Counted from the stretch's first letter, positions 49,591 through 62,114 are shown. The stretch is DNA of 64,000 nucleotides from Ariolimax columbianus (GCA_036924085.1 JAVGWX010000002.1:151838071-151902070); one strand, 5' to 3'. The notes: a model not told the origin generated them from the sequence alone. A program made the numbers and translations.

Positions 49591-49859
49591 AGCAGTCATT
49601 GTGACTGAACTATTGTAAACGTCAATGATTTAGGATCCATTAAGCTAAAAGCCACCTTTTTGAGGTCTTATCGATTTGCATCCATTTGTTTCAAGTCGAT
49701 TTATTCTAGACTTCGTTTGTTTTTTGACGTTCATCTAATTAACATAATTTTTATTTGTAGAGTATCTTTGTCTGGGAAGTTAATGTCCTTCCTTGTGTCA
49801 TCGTTTTTGAAAACGTTGTTCCTGGAATCAATCAAGATGCTGAGCAGCGCATGAGCTGC

Positions 49860-50200
49860 AGTGGTCAGCGACTTATAGCTGACTGCTAGCGCCAGGGCCA
49901 GCGAACCAAAGCTGTCTAGACCCTTCTACACCTCCACGCGGTTATCCTGGATAACAGGCTGCAGCAGGGCAGACTGGCTAAGGAGAAGGGATCGAAGAGG
50001 GAATGCTAACCCGGTACTCAAAAAATACTTGCTGAAGTCGGATGTGTTAGACCGAACGGTGCAAATATTGCAGTCAAGCTGTAAACTATGACACAACGCA
50101 TTCCGTTCTCTGGATTACATTCTGCTATTTAAGCCAAGTTCAGTGTTTGGTAGTGGGAGATTGAGAATGAACGAAGCCAAGCCAAACCAATCTCATTAGC
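49860..50200 (+). repeat. Dispersed repeat R3, copy 3
   Basis: Shares CCTGGATAACAGGCTGCAGC with copies 1 and 4, and GGTGCAAATATTGCAG, AAGCTGTAAACTATGACACA and GGTAGTGGGAGATTGAGAAT with copy 2. It ends ACGAAGCCAAGCC instead of a GAA tract, so the tail has decayed. Confidence 0.8.
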
Positions 50201-50204
50201 ACTA

Positions 50205-51465
50205 TTTTTGTGTATAGAATCCTTTTGTTTGCGGTGTTCTTATGTTTTGTAAAGTTTATCCCCTAGTAGAACTTTCGTTAGTGAGATGTCTTTGTTTGTG
50301 AAGTACAATCTAATTTGCAACCCTTTTGTTGGTAGAGTTCTATTGCATGTGAGGTATGTTATGTTTGTTAAGTTTTTCTGATGAATAGTCCATTACTGAG
50401 GGGACCTACACTACTGTATGTTTATGACTAGGATACTTTAGATCATACATTTGTAACTGCGACGTTATTGAAGGTCAAAAGTTAATGCAATGATAAATAT
50501 ATAAGATGAGACATGGTCACGACATTTCGAGCATGGATCCCGAACCAAGGTTTAATTGAATGCAAATTGTAGTTGTCTTTATTCTGACTCAAGGTCACTA
50601 GAGAAGACACTTAAGCTACATACATTAATGACTAGCCTAGAGTTCAGACAAAGTGTATGTGTATCCCAGCCAATGTGAAGAAAACGGGATGTGTCTTTTC
50701 ATTGTCTAAAATTAGGTGTAGGGAAAGTATATTAATTACTGACTTTTATTAACGAATCTTATTATTTAGAGTGTATTACCGTTGATTAAACTGTTAGACG
50801 CGTGTTCTACACAATTATTCCAACACTTCTAGGTGGAAATACGAGTAGTGGGTTATTTTGATGGTTGTCCAGAAGGATGGATGGGGAGATGGCAAAACCA
50901 TACCAAGTGGCACTAAGGCTGCAATAGATGGACCATACGTCGTAGCACGTTTTAGCTTGAGGATAACATATGATGTCAACTTAGAACCTGTTCCAAATAC
51001 ACACGCACTGTACTAGCGAGATGTTAAAAAAAATGTCAGTTTGGTAGATTTGAAAGGAAATGGGTAACCCATAAATTGAGTTCTGGAGTGCTAGTGGTAA
51101 ATGGCGAAAGCAGCTGTACGAATTTTCCACGTACTAGGAACATGTAGGATCACCGTCATTATATCTCATCAGCAACCAATGAAGAATCGCTGAGGTTAGC
51201 ATCTACATAAACAGTGATATTTTATGTTCACCAAGCTAACGAGGCAGAGAGGCAGACCCAATGTTCTCGTAGAGATTGTTTCGTAAACTATATGAGTCAT
51301 TGTTTTGAGGAGCCTGACAGAATTTACGGTGCGGTCGGAACATTGGTGAAGCTGAAAGCTGTACCTGATTGTCTCTAGCTGACACTGATTGACTGACTTT
51401 AGAATGTATATGTTGGACATCATTGTGTCTTCGTTTCGGTCGTAAACCAATGGTGGCTTCTGTAG
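50205..51465. other. No gene recognised
   Basis: AT-rich; the minus-strand frame 51492-51196 (98 codons) has no recognisable family. No supported feature. Confidence 0.35.
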
Positions 51466-51469
51466 AAAA

Positions 51470-51660
51470 AAGTATTTGTAAAAAACTAGCATCGGTGTAC
51501 TAGTCTTTTGTAAGAAAAATATATGTAAAACACTTTAATCGGTGTATTGAAAGGGTGTAAGAAACGGATTTGTAAAACACTGGCATCAGTGCATTGGGTC
51601 TTGTGGAAATAAAACGTGTTTGCAAAGCACTATTATCGTAGTCCCGAGTCTTGGTGATCC
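51470..51660. repeat. Degenerate 47-bp tandem repeat, 4 copies
   Basis: TTTGTAAAACACTGGCATCG plus GTGTATTGG-like units recur at about 51475, 51522, 51569 and 51618. The open minus-strand frame across them (51748-51500) is probably a by-product. Confidence 0.8.
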
Positions 51661-51964
51661 ATAAATTGCGAATCCGACAATAATTTTTACTTCTCAGTGA
51701 TATCTGAACTAACGATGCTGCCAGAGCGTCAGAAGTCAGAAATGCCAAAAGAGAGATGGAGCAAGAACCAAATACATAGTTAATAATTGCATTGTGTTAC
51801 TATGACGACAAATATATTATAATATATTTAGAGATTACGAGCCTGGAAATGTATTACAACAGAGAGATATATTGCCAATGCAAAGAATCTCTGCGTTGAG
51901 TTTTACTTAATATAGCCTAGCGTTTGTGTAATTGTGTCAAGTAGTGTAATACAATTCATTGCAA

Positions 51965-52205
51965 TGAAATACAATACAATACAATACAGTGCGCATTTCA
52001 GCCCCATCTAACCGGTTACGGCTGACCAATGCCATCCGTATTATCTTAGAAAGACTGCACTAGTGCAGCCTGTTTCCAGGGACACTTCTTAAAGAACAAA
52101 TAGGGTCTTGATCAGCTCTGATGTGTTGACTTGATGCAAACTGTCGATATGAGTCCATGACTGCCGCCGGCTCATTTGTTGAGATGCATTTTCGTTATCT
52201 ATTTC
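51965..52205 (-). repeat. Dispersed repeat R3, copy 4 (diverged)
   Basis: On the minus strand ATCGACAGTTTGCATC and CCTGGAAACAGGCTGCAC match copy 1 at the same relative spacing. A short ATACA-type tract (51962-51985) lies just beyond it. Confidence 0.6.
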
Positions 52206-52209
52206 CTAT

Positions 52210-52790
52210 CCGCAAAGATGGCTCATAAAGTAGTCAACCAAAACCATCAGACCAACTTAAATAGCTACTATATTAATAAATAAGACAATGTAAGTCATAC
52301 GTACTTTAACATATGAAGCAACCATTTATGTACCAACAACATAACTTAAACATGTACATACAAGCTAACATTGACCAAAATCGAAATTCTGGAAACTCGA
52401 TCGAGTGTCCTTGAAGGAAAATGACAATTTGTCAAAAAATAACAGCTATAGTTATTTCGTTGCTCCCAGTTATACACGACCTTGGCTTTCTAGTTAAGTC
52501 ATTGGAAACGCTTCTTCCAAACATTTTCGTTTTCGAATTTGAGCGAAAAGCTATTATAATTTGAACATAAAATATTGCCTTGAGATGTGATAAGGTAATC
52601 AAAAGACTCGATCGTAATGGACGCTGTGAATACGGGCTCATAGACTGAATTCTGTTTTAATATCGTCATAACCACATGCAATTCCATCATTCTTCTATTA
52701 TCAAAAGCAAAGTTAATGACAAATTACAAAGAGGAAATACAAAATACATGATTGAAAATTTACATGTATATACATTAAAACAGTTTATGG
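52210..52790. other. No gene recognised
   Basis: Minus-strand frames at 52432-52690 are unrecognised. Confidence 0.35.
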
Positions 52791-53335
52791 GATCTATTAT
52801 AAATGGAGAAAATGGCACGAAAGCAGAACTGGAGTAAGGGCCGCACAAACAATGGCAGTTCTCAAAACAGTGAAAGATTTGTGGACAGACAAGAAGATTA
52901 TGCTAATATTGAAAATCACTCGAATGCAGATATTGACCGTCTATATATAAAGTTTTACTTGTGAAACATGGAATCAAGATGTGGTACTTGAAAGAGATAC
53001 CTTAAATACCGTACAAAGATCAAATATCACATGTGAATATATACAAAAACAATCAATCGAAATATGGAAACTTATGAAGACATCATGAATGTTGTTATGA
53101 CAAGTACACATTGGAACAATAATGTGTCTATATCAAATCAGCTATCAAAATGTAATTTGACAAAGAAAGAGATGAAGACCCATGATGAGCTAACCCTATT
53201 CTGTCCATCAATCTGCTAAAACACATTTGAAGAAGACAGAAACACTGACGATGGAAGTACAGAACTGGACAATATACAATTCGTATGACACCAAGAAGGC
53301 ATGCACCATCAACATCGTTCTGTATTATTGAACAT
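52790..53335 (+). mobile_element. Possible strongly decayed RTE-like LINE 3' part
   Basis: One plus-strand frame gives SFTCETWNQ near 52955, reminiscent of the YGCETW motif of the RTE C-terminal region. The segment runs directly into a long GAA tract, as the certain RTE element at 55.87 kb does. No other motif survives, so this is weak. Confidence 0.3.
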
Positions 53336-53358
53336 AAGAAGAAGAAGAAGAAGAAGAA

Positions 53359-53389
<31 letters not shown>

Positions 53390-53610
53390 AAAAAGAAGAA
53401 GAAGAAGAGGAAAATAAATATGAAAAAAGAATTTTAAAGAAAAGGGTGAAGAAGAAGATGATGATGATGTACAAGAAGAAGAAGAAGAAGAAGAAGAAGA
53501 AGAACAACAACAACAACAATAAGGAGAAGAAGAATTAGAAGACGAAAAAGAAGAAGAAGAAGAAGAAATAAGAATAAATAAGAAGATGGAGATAAAGAAG
53601 AAGAATCGGT
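53336..53610 (+). repeat. (GAA)n-rich tract with GAT and CAA interruptions
   Basis: AAGAAG repeats at 53336-53410, a mixed A-rich segment, then AAGAAG, AACAAC and AAGAAG runs to about 53610. Probably the tail of the decayed element to its left. K- and S-rich open frames over it are artefacts. Confidence 0.93.
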
Positions 53611-53614
53611 GATA

Positions 53615-54980
53615 ATGTTACACATTTTTGCTTGTTGACAGCTGCCTAAATTGCTATAATTGAACATTTTCCAGTTTGAGGCTCTTCATCTTCTTTTGCT
53701 CCCATCGTCGATGTTTACTTCCTCCAATGTGTTCTCGTCATGAACTGGACATTTGTTAGGGGCTACTCTTTAGTTCCATACAGGTTTGAGTTTATCTGAA
53801 TCGCACGACATGTGCATCTTCTTAGGGGGGAGTACCACCTAGCGAGGTATATCATATTTTTAATTGTTGCATCTTTATCAAAAATGCATGTCTCCGAATG
53901 AAATTCGGCCTCATGCCGTTCAAATGATAGCATTTATTTTAGTGTAACCTTACAAATGTTAACGTAAAACGTAATTAAACAAATACTACAGGCTATTTTA
54001 TTTCAAGATAAGGCTAAAACTATGCATGTCATTTCTCCCGTGCCTTTAATTATATACACATTTTAAAAAAGAAATGATGTTAAAGATTATGTCTTCATAA
54101 CAAACTACACCCAACACTACAACTTTTACAGTTGTTTTTTTATAACAATTCAAAATATTTACTTAATTGTGTTAAATATTTGAAATTACAATTTATAATA
54201 ACTATAAAACATTGTAACATGTCTTAATTTACATAGTTTATAATTAAGCCACGGTTATCTTGAATATTTGTGCAATGTTTCAGTATAATTGTTTGACAAT
54301 TTTTTTTAAAGTTATCCTACACAAACTTTTCATACGTTTTCATTTTAAAACACTATTTATGATCATTTTCTAATAATTAAATACCTTGATTCTTATTAGT
54401 TACCTCCAACCTGGTATAGAAACATTTCAGTATATCCCTGCCAATCATCCAGTACCAGTTTCATCCTCCTCTATGTAAATCCTAACTTCACATGAAACCT
54501 TAGTAGCTTTTCTCTGAGTTCCTTTATTCCAAAAAATGTGTTCACATGACGCTCTCATATACATGTCAACATGTAATTCTATTTCTTCTATTACCAACAT
54601 AGATATTGTCCTTTCATTAAAAACAACAACTGCAATATCAGTATCAGCTTTTACAATGGTTTGTTCATTATGATGTGGACATAATTACCAGATAACGCTG
54701 GTCTGTGACTCAATGACATTGTGTGCATATTGTTCAAGACCTTTTCTTTAGTAATGTAGTCCTGGTAACGTCATAAAATTCTGGTTTTATAGTATCAATA
54801 ACAACAGCAGGTAGGTTACTGGTGTGTTTGTATGTATCAACAGTTTCATTTGCTACAACTTTCATATATAGATACCATTTGTTGTGGCTGGTTTTTTAAT
54901 ATGGTGGTGACAAGTCCATAACACCACATACTAACTGCAGGTATGCAAGCCCTCCTCCAATACACCTAATTGCTAATACA
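53615..54980. other. No gene recognised; very AT-rich
   Basis: 53850-54400 is among the most AT-rich stretches of the window and has almost no open frames. I see no repeat or RNA gene. Confidence 0.35.
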
Positions 54981-54989
54981 ACCCACCCG

Positions 54990-55202
54990 TGTATTGAATT
55001 CACACATTCGCCATCAATTTGGCTGTTATACGTATGCTTGCAAGTGTGCAGTACGGTAGGGTGCCATAACTTCCCACACGTGGAGTAGCAATCGCCCGAT
55101 CAAAAACCCGGCGTCTGCCAAACTGGACACCGTGGGAATCGAACCAGGCACGTTGGGATTGTGAAAACCGATCTAGCTTCGCCACTAGGCAACAAAGATT
55201 CC
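54990..55202 (-). mobile_element. tRNA-derived SINE
   Basis: On the minus strand from about 55200, TTGCCTAGTGGCGAAGC holds a good A-box and CCTGGTTCGATTCCCACGG a perfect B-box (GGTTCGATTCC) at suitable spacing. A body of about 110 bp follows to 54990. The flanks do not form an acceptor stem, so it is a SINE and not a tRNA gene. An open frame (55218-55000) coincides with it and is not considered real. Confidence 0.68.
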
Positions 55203-55204
55203 AT

Positions 55205-55860
55205 ATATTTGATTTCATGAAAGAAAATTACATTTATTGCAATTGCTTCTGCTAAAATTAAGCTCAAACTCACTGCTCTCTATACCCTTCTTTTTTTGTA
55301 TTTAGCAATTGCACATTGAAATAAATAAATTAACAAATAAGTGCTATTTTGAAAAAAATATAGTATTCAACTGTCAATTATTCTATTTCCTTTCAACACT
55401 TCATGAACAATCTCATCTCTACTTAAAATTGAATCCGATTCACAAGATCATGCAATTCCAGTATCGTTATTTCTGATCTAGTGGACGTGGTGAGTGAACG
55501 TTACAAATATTCAATGTTTATGTTTTAAAGTTTACCAGAACGTACTTACAGGCCTAACTTACACCACTGGTGGTGGTGAATGATAAACTGTCACATAGCT
55601 CGACATCTACACTATTGGTAAACATATTACCATAGCAGTATCTAATAAACTTTAACTTCCGTCTTCGGGCCACAGAACATGATTTTATTTCTCAATATTC
55701 TCGCTAAGCTATTTTTCTTTGAAAATTACAATTTGTATCAGCTGAATTGTGGCTACATTATCGTGCCATATGAATTATGTAGGGATCACTCAAAAACACT
55801 TAGTTTAGATGGGTCGACATAAACCAAGTATTCTAGATAGATTTTAAATAAACACGAAAG
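55205..55860. other. No gene recognised
   Basis: AT-rich; upstream endonuclease sequence of the RTE element was sought here and not found. No supported feature. Confidence 0.35.
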
Positions 55861-55869
55861 TAAGAGAGA

Positions 55870-58170
55870 GGGAGAGAGAGATTTCAAAGCGATCCAAAAT
55901 TGTATAATTGACTCTGACCATCGGCTTGTGATGCTGTGGATATACATACCAAATTGGACAAACCATAAGAAGACAAGCACACAAATAGGACAAATAAATC
56001 TAGAGAAACAACTTAAAAATTGAGAAATTGCGAAGAAAATACAGGAAGAGGTCGAAGCTTCCTATAACACTCTAACAAGTACAATCAACATAGGTGAGTG
56101 GCAATTTTTCAAAGCTACAATTATATACATAGTTAAGGAGGAATGCGGCTAAAAAATCTTGGCCCACATACAAAGCACACGAGATGGTGGAATGAAGAAG
56201 TCAAATGTTCCATGGAAGAAAACAAGTTGTATCACAAATGGCAGAAATTGAAAACCAAGAAAGATTATGACGCCGACAGACAAGCCGCAAGAGAAAGCAC
56301 ACACAAAAAAACAGTACGCCTTGCAAAATGTGATTCAAGAACAACGTATAGACAGCAAGTAACAATGTATGTACATCATCACCTATACATTTTACCGAAG
56401 CATCAAGGCAATGAGAGTGAGATGGAAAAATTAAACACATCGATAATTTTCAACAATAATTCAAAGAACCACTCACCAAGAACCAATGCGAAATACGAAA
56501 CAGATGGAGAGAATACTTTAGAGAGTTGATAAAGCCGGGACAGTATGAACCAGCACAGCACCAGATAGAGAATGAAACAGCACAACTTAGAAATATTGAA
56601 ATCAAAAGTCGAAGTGGCCATACGATATAGCATCAAAAATAGGGCGGTAGACATAGATAGTATCACAAGAGAAATGCTATTAGCCGGCAGCACAACTGCA
56701 GCGGACTGGCTGACATAATATTTAATATGGTCTGGACGTCGAGAAAGGTACCAACAGACTGACAACGAGCAATCATCTTTCCTATCTGAAACAAATACAG
56801 GCGATAAATGATAGTGCGAAACGAATAGAGAAATCTCTCTTCTAAGCCACATAGACAATATATATGCAAAGATACTAGACAGGAGAACAAGACTGATACT
56901 GAAACCCCATATAGGAGCAAATCAGTTCGGGTTCAGGAATAGAAAGATCTGCACATAAAATACCTTGATTGAGACAAACATGAAAATAGTCTATTGAATA
57001 TGATGGAAACAACAGCCTTATATTTATAAATCAAGAAAAAGCGTTTGATAGATTAAACAGGTCAAGTATGGGAGATCCTCGAAGATTATGAACTGCAATA
57101 TTATCTCCTTAGTAACATCAAAGCCCTATTCTAGGACAGCCAGAGTGCAGTACGAACAACATAAGGTATGTCAGAGTGGTTCCCCATTGCATCAGGCGCC
57201 AGACAGCGTTGTGTTCTCTAACTACTCCTCTTTGTCACTTATATAAATAAATCACCATGAGACAAATACAGGACGAACCAGAGCGTACCAACGAATTGTT
57301 CTTCGTAGACTACCAACGTGTTATCTACTCCAGTTAACAAAACCTACAATGTCATATTGCCTCACTCTACTTTAACTGTCAAAAAACTACGATATGAATA
57401 TAAATATATATATATAACAGAAACAATGATTATAGGTAGAAAGCATACCCCACTTGATATTCATGTGAATGAAATAAAAATAAAGCAGGTACACGACTTT
57501 GAGTATTTGGGAGCTGTTTTCAATAAAGACGGCAGACTCGACAGAGCGATAGAGACGTGCGTGTAGAGGGCAAACGCTATCACCTACCAGATGTTTCCAC
57601 TACTAAGATAACCCAAGATTTATGTCCAAGCAAATGATAGATAAATAAACGCAGATAATAAATAACATCTTCATCCCAACCCTGTGCTATCAATGTCAGA
57701 CATGGAAATTGAATAATTTCAAGGAACGAAAGTTGGTCACCTACGAAATGATGTGTCCACGAAAGGTCACTAACAACATCAAAACAGACAGAATCACACA
57801 TATGCGTATTCGGGAGAAGATTGGAACAATTACCTGCCAACAGCACATAGAGCAACTGAGAATGATTTATTTTGGCCACATTTTGAGAATGCAACCAGAC
57901 TATAATGTTCATGCAATCTTCTAAGGGACAACATCATGAAGAAGGGCTAAAGGTAGAGCGAGGAAACCCTGGACAGACGGCGTATATGAAGACCTGTCGT
58001 CAAATGGGAAAAATGTTATTCAGGCCACGAAAGACAAATATACATCACGACATTGGGATACATTCCGGTAGATAGTGAGACGACAAAAGAAGAAGTAGAA
58101 GAACAAGAAGACGAAGACGAAGATGAAGAATAAGAAGAAAAAGAAGATGAAAAAGAAGACAAAGTAGAAG
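55870..58170 (+). mobile_element. RTE-clade LINE, 5'-truncated: endonuclease end, RT, C-terminus, GAA tail (family G)
   Basis: The visible part opens with the end of the endonuclease, IDSDHRLV, with the SDH codons at 55913-55921. The linker follows (RWWNEEVKCSMEENKLYHKW, frame 56143-56529). RT fingers are at 56690-56800 (AADWL, NMVWTSRKVPTD, AIIFPI), then HIDNIYAKILDRRTRL and QFGFRNRK near 56850-56950. The palm is badly decayed (QSGSPLHQ for RQGxxLSP, no YADD). The thumb is the frame 57318-57566 (DIHVNEIKIKQVHDFEYLGA, then RLDRAIETCV). The C-terminus shows VGHLRN, IGTITCQQHIEQLRM and YFGHILRMQPDY at 57720-57905. It ends in GAA/GAC-rich tail sequence at 58080-58165. Multiple frameshifts make it inactive. 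Confidence 0.85.
58082..58168 (+). repeat. GAA-rich tail of the RTE element
   Basis: Imperfect AAGAAG/ACGAAG/ATGAAG repeats following the RTE C-terminus. Confidence 0.85.
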
Positions 58171-58289
58171 GGAGCACCCATTATATTATATTTTTTGCAA
58201 AAGAGCATTCATACACCTCATTATAATTTGTGATAACTATATTCTAGGGGAGTAATACATTTAAATTTGTAAAAAGCAGTCATTTTGAG

Positions 58290-61200
58290 GACTGCTTAGA
58301 ATATCTTAAAAACTAATGAAGCTTGACACACCATACAAGCTATATTTGAAAAAAAAGATTGATTGTACTTGTGCAACAGCCCAACTAAATTTCATGTTCT
58401 GAATAAAAAGCATTTCGATCAGATGCCAAATGGTGGCACATTCTGGGAGATGCTTGAAAAAGACCGTTCCACCTGGCGCGCTAGTTTCACCGAAGGTGCT
58501 CAGATCAGAGATATTATATCTATTCCCAAACCAGGAAAAAACTAACACGATCCTAAAATCTGCAGGCCCATCGGTCTCCATAACTGTGTGGGGAAATTGA
58601 TGGAAAGACTGATAACATACTCACCTGGTATCTTGAGACGAACTCGCTACTTGCCTCAACACAAACTGGATACAGGTAGCACAGTAGCACAGACGACAAA
58701 TTCACATAGCTGACACAGGGATATAAAACGCTTTTCAAGAGAAAAAGAAAGTGCTAGCCACCTTCTTTGATCTCTCCTGTGTCTTCGTTACTGTCTGGAA
58801 AAAAAAAAAACTGATACTGAAAATCTCCAAGCGGGAGTTACCAACAATTTGTTTGCATGGATTAAAAGTTACCACTTCTAAAGATCTGCAAGGGTTAAAT
58901 TTGACAACTATACTAGCAAGTAATTCAGGCTGAAAGAGGGAGTGTCATAAGGAAATGTAATAGCGGCTATTCTGTTCTTGATATGTATAAGCGACATCAC
59001 TAAATGCTGCTATCAGAAAGTCTCAGCTTATGCGCAGATGATTTTGCTGTATGGAGAGCCACAGAACATGCAATAATAGCCTCACAGTTGCTACAAAAGA
59101 CAGTATAGAAGGTGGAGAACGGGACAAAGAGTGGGGGCTAAAAGTAAATCTCAGCAAAACTTCCGCTACTCTTTTTCACTCTCTCCCAAAAATGAAACAA
59201 TTACAATACATATAGGAAACCAACAAATACCACAGTTGGACACACCAACATTCCTTTGAGTCACATTTGACTTGAGACTTACCTGGAAGTGAAATATAGA
59301 TACAATCCAGCCATGGGCTTTTAAAACAAAACACTCAGTGATGAAAAAACTGGCTCGTACATCGTGGTGGTGGCGGGGGGGGGGGGGATTAGAATGGGGC
59401 GGTGGGAGTCTACACTGGTGCAATCAAACCAATCATGAAATATGCCTCTAGCTCTTTGTCAACAGCGGCCAAAACAAACACATGAAAACTAGACCGAGTT
59501 CAAAATGTTGGTCTCAGAATTACCCTTGGGGCATTGAAAAGCACTCTAATTACTGAGCTGGGAAAAACAGCACATGTTGGGCCCCTTGAATTAAGGAGTT
59601 AATATAAATCCCCTACTCAGTTTGAAAAACTAAAGATGTTACGTGATCATCCACTGCACCAGAAGTTCCAAGAGAAAACAAAAAACAGACTACTAAGGAA
59701 AAACCACAACCATCTGGCCAGAGAAATCCAAACAAAACATCCAGATATCCCTTAAACTGAAACTAAAAAGTGCGAAGCACTCATTCCAGAACCCTGGTCA
59801 CGAGCCAGAACCGGTCCAAAATAATTAGGAGGTTCCATGGTTAACGAAGAAAAGATAGCAGTCGGCATCAGAGAAAAAAAAAACATGTTATACAGGAGCT
59901 CAAGAGACAGTACCCTAGCAACTCTTGGATTCGCGTGTACACAGATGGATCTTCCACGGTAAGCAATACAAGGGGAGGCAGTGGAGTGTACATCAAACAC
60001 ACCAATTGCGACATAAAAAATCACTACATACTAACATGAGAGACATGTACCAACAGGAGAGACGTGTACCAGCAGGAGAGACGTGTACCAACAGGAGAGA
60101 CGTGTACCAACAGGAGAGACGTGTACCAACAGGAGAGACGTGTACCAACATGAGAGACATGTACCAACAGGAGAGACGTGTACCAGCAGGAGAGACGTGT
60201 ACCAACAGGAGAGACGTGTACCAACAGGAGAGACGTGTACCAACATGAGAGACGTGTACCAACATGAGAGACATGTACCAACAGGAGAGACGTGTACCAG
60301 CAGGAGAGACGTGTACCAACAGGAGAGACGTGTACCAACAGGAGAGACGTGTACCAACAGGAGAGACGTGTACCAACAGGAGAGACGTGTACCAACATGA
60401 GAGACGTGTACCAACAGGAGAGACGTGTACCAACAGGAGAGACGTGTACCAACAGGAGAGACGTGTACCAACAGGAGAAACGTGTACCAACAGGAGAGAC
60501 GTGTACCAACAGGAGAGACGTGTACCAACATGAGAGACGTGTACCAACAGGAGAGACGTGTACCAACAGGAGAGACGTGTACCAACAGGAGAGACGTGTA
60601 CCAACAGGAGAGACGTGTACCAACAGGAGAGACGTGTACCAACAGGAGAGACGTGTACCAACAGGAGAGACGTGTACCAACAGGAGAGACGTGTACCAAT
60701 TTCAGAGCTGAAGCAAGACATGTTCACACAACAATTTCGATTCTTATCATCCAAAACATAACAACAAGGAAAACGTCCAATCAAACAGGCTCTAAGAGTG
60801 TACGCCAAGCCATCTAAAACCCAAAACAAGATAGACTGTCACATGAGATAAAATACAACATATGATTGCTGTTTCAAAAACACATTTAATGAATTCCGGC
60901 CAACTATGGGATCCCTGGTAACGAGAAAGCAGCTCGCAATATCCAGAAGTGGAGGCACACATACTCCCCTTGCACATCGCTGTAAAGAAGCAAAGACACT
61001 CATAAAACGCATTATGGGGACATAATGGAGAGACTAGCACAAATAATACAAGGCAGAGAATGACAGCATTAACAACCTTGGCAGAGATGGGTAGACACAT
61101 ATCTTGAGATTCAGAATTTGGGCATTGTAGACTCAAAGCCCACCTCCACAGAATAGGTCTCAGAGACACTGCCAAGTACGATTGCGGAGCACTTAAGCAA

Positions 61201-61390
61201 ATATCAGAACATAGTATGCAAGAATGCGTTACCTATGTAGACACAATTAAGGCAGTCTGGCCTGTAGGAGCGACCATGCTCGAAAACTTGTGGCGGACCG
61301 GCAAAGACCTGAAACGCACAGTCTCATTGGTAAACCTCACCGGAATAGAAGCATAGCATCAGTTGATCGATGAAGAAGAAGAATAAGCAG
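58290..61390 (+). mobile_element. I-clade-like LINE: RT, RNase H and zinc knuckle, with an internal minisatellite (family C)
   Basis: RT fingers are in the frame 58363-58545 (IRDIISIPKPGKN), followed by RPIGLHNCVGKLMERLI. Motif A is FFDLSCVFVTVW (58760-58797), where the usual AFDTVW is altered. The catalytic box is CADDFAVW at 59031-59054 in another frame. The thumb has WGLKVNLSKTSATLF, a decayed FLGVTFDLRLTWK and AIKPIMKYASSSL (59440). RNase H starts YTDGSSTVSNTRGGSGVYI at 59938, is interrupted by the 19-bp array, resumes FRAEARHVHTTISI at 60700 and ends IPANYGIPGNEKAARN near 60900. The C-terminus is GHCRLKAHLHRIGLRDTA, then a knuckle (CGALKQISEHSMQEC) at 61185-61230. It ends GATGAAGAAGAAGAA at 61370. 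Frameshifts and stops are numerous. Confidence 0.87.
60034..60699. repeat. 19-bp minisatellite, 35 copies, inside LINE RNase H
   Basis: The unit is CAACAGGAGAGACGTGTAC; 666 bp equals 35 units. Variants are CAACATGAG, CAGCAGGAG and GACATG. A six-unit block (114 bp) starting with CATGAGAGACATG recurs at 60035, 60149 and 60263. The array ends exactly at the codons preceding FRAE of RNase H. Since 19 leaves remainder one on division by three, every frame reads the same 19-residue cycle; TAG/TGA are absent in most frames, giving open frames of up to 278 codons that are not genes. Confidence 0.97.
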
Positions 61391-61394
61391 AGAG

Positions 61395-61815
61395 TAAAGC
61401 CATCGCGAATGCTCAGTAAAAGTGTGTTGCCAGATAAAAACAATACTCACGAGTATTCCACATCCATCTCTCGTCACGTGTGCCCTGACCGTGGCAGGGT
61501 ATGCCGTTCCAGGATTCGTCTTTACAGTCATCTGAGAACACATTTTGCAGCAATACGCAGATGCTGTATTTGTGTTTCGTGAATTAGTTTGTGGAATTTA
61601 AATTTCTATCTACGACTCTACACGATGGTTAAAATACATGTATAGTAGGCCGTGTCAATAACATTAACCTGGATGTTTAAAAACGATACTAACGCCACTG
61701 GCGTTTGGCAGCCCACAGAGCTATCCGTAAGGAAACTTTTAAATAAAAAACTTTCTGTATATGGCATCACGTGGAGCACAGGGCGTGGTGAAGGTTAACA
61801 ATATGCGCATGAAAA
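61395..61815. other. No gene recognised
   Basis: Overlapping frames at 61337-61582 on both strands are unrecognised. Confidence 0.35.
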
Positions 61816-61821
61816 CCTGAC

Positions 61822-61880
61822 AGGTTGGGAACCACTGAGTTTTGTTTGTATAGAGCAGTGATCAGCAACGGCCAGCCCAG
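61822..61880. mobile_element. Possible hAT-type transposon ends, right end then left end
   Basis: AGGTTGGGAACCACTG at 61828-61843 looks like the right end of a hAT element (complement of CAGTGGTTCCCAACCT). Only 13 bases later CAGTGATCAGCAACGGCCAG looks like a left end. I could not find the partner of either end, so this is tentative. Confidence 0.35.
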
Positions 61881-61884
61881 TAAT

Positions 61885-62110
61885 AAGCAAATCTAACGTG
61901 TTATGTATTTTGTTTATCACATGTTAATCAACAATGTTTCTTGTGTTTGTTGAGCCAGATTCTACATTATGACCTCCAAGCAACCTGTCTTAGAATTCAG
62001 CGAAGCTTTGGGGTAGTAACCTCTTTGTGTAAATCAAATGACTACAGAAATCACAACTGCAGGACCTCATAAAATGCTAAGGGGGATCAATATGTAATGG
62101 TGATATATTC
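61885..62110. other. No gene recognised
   Basis: Unique-looking sequence between the possible hAT end and the next tandem repeat. Confidence 0.35.
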
Positions 62111-62114
62111 TTTG

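Noticed and set aside
54990..55218. A functional tRNA gene
   Set aside because: A and B boxes are good but no acceptor or anticodon stem pairs and a non-tRNA body follows; better explained as a SINE. The same reasoning applies to 12175-12378.
59993..60829. Long open frames on both strands (up to 278 codons) with a perfect 19-residue repeat
   Set aside because: They are a mechanical result of a 19-bp minisatellite without stop codons in most frames. All three frames give the same peptide cycle and the array lies inside a dead LINE.
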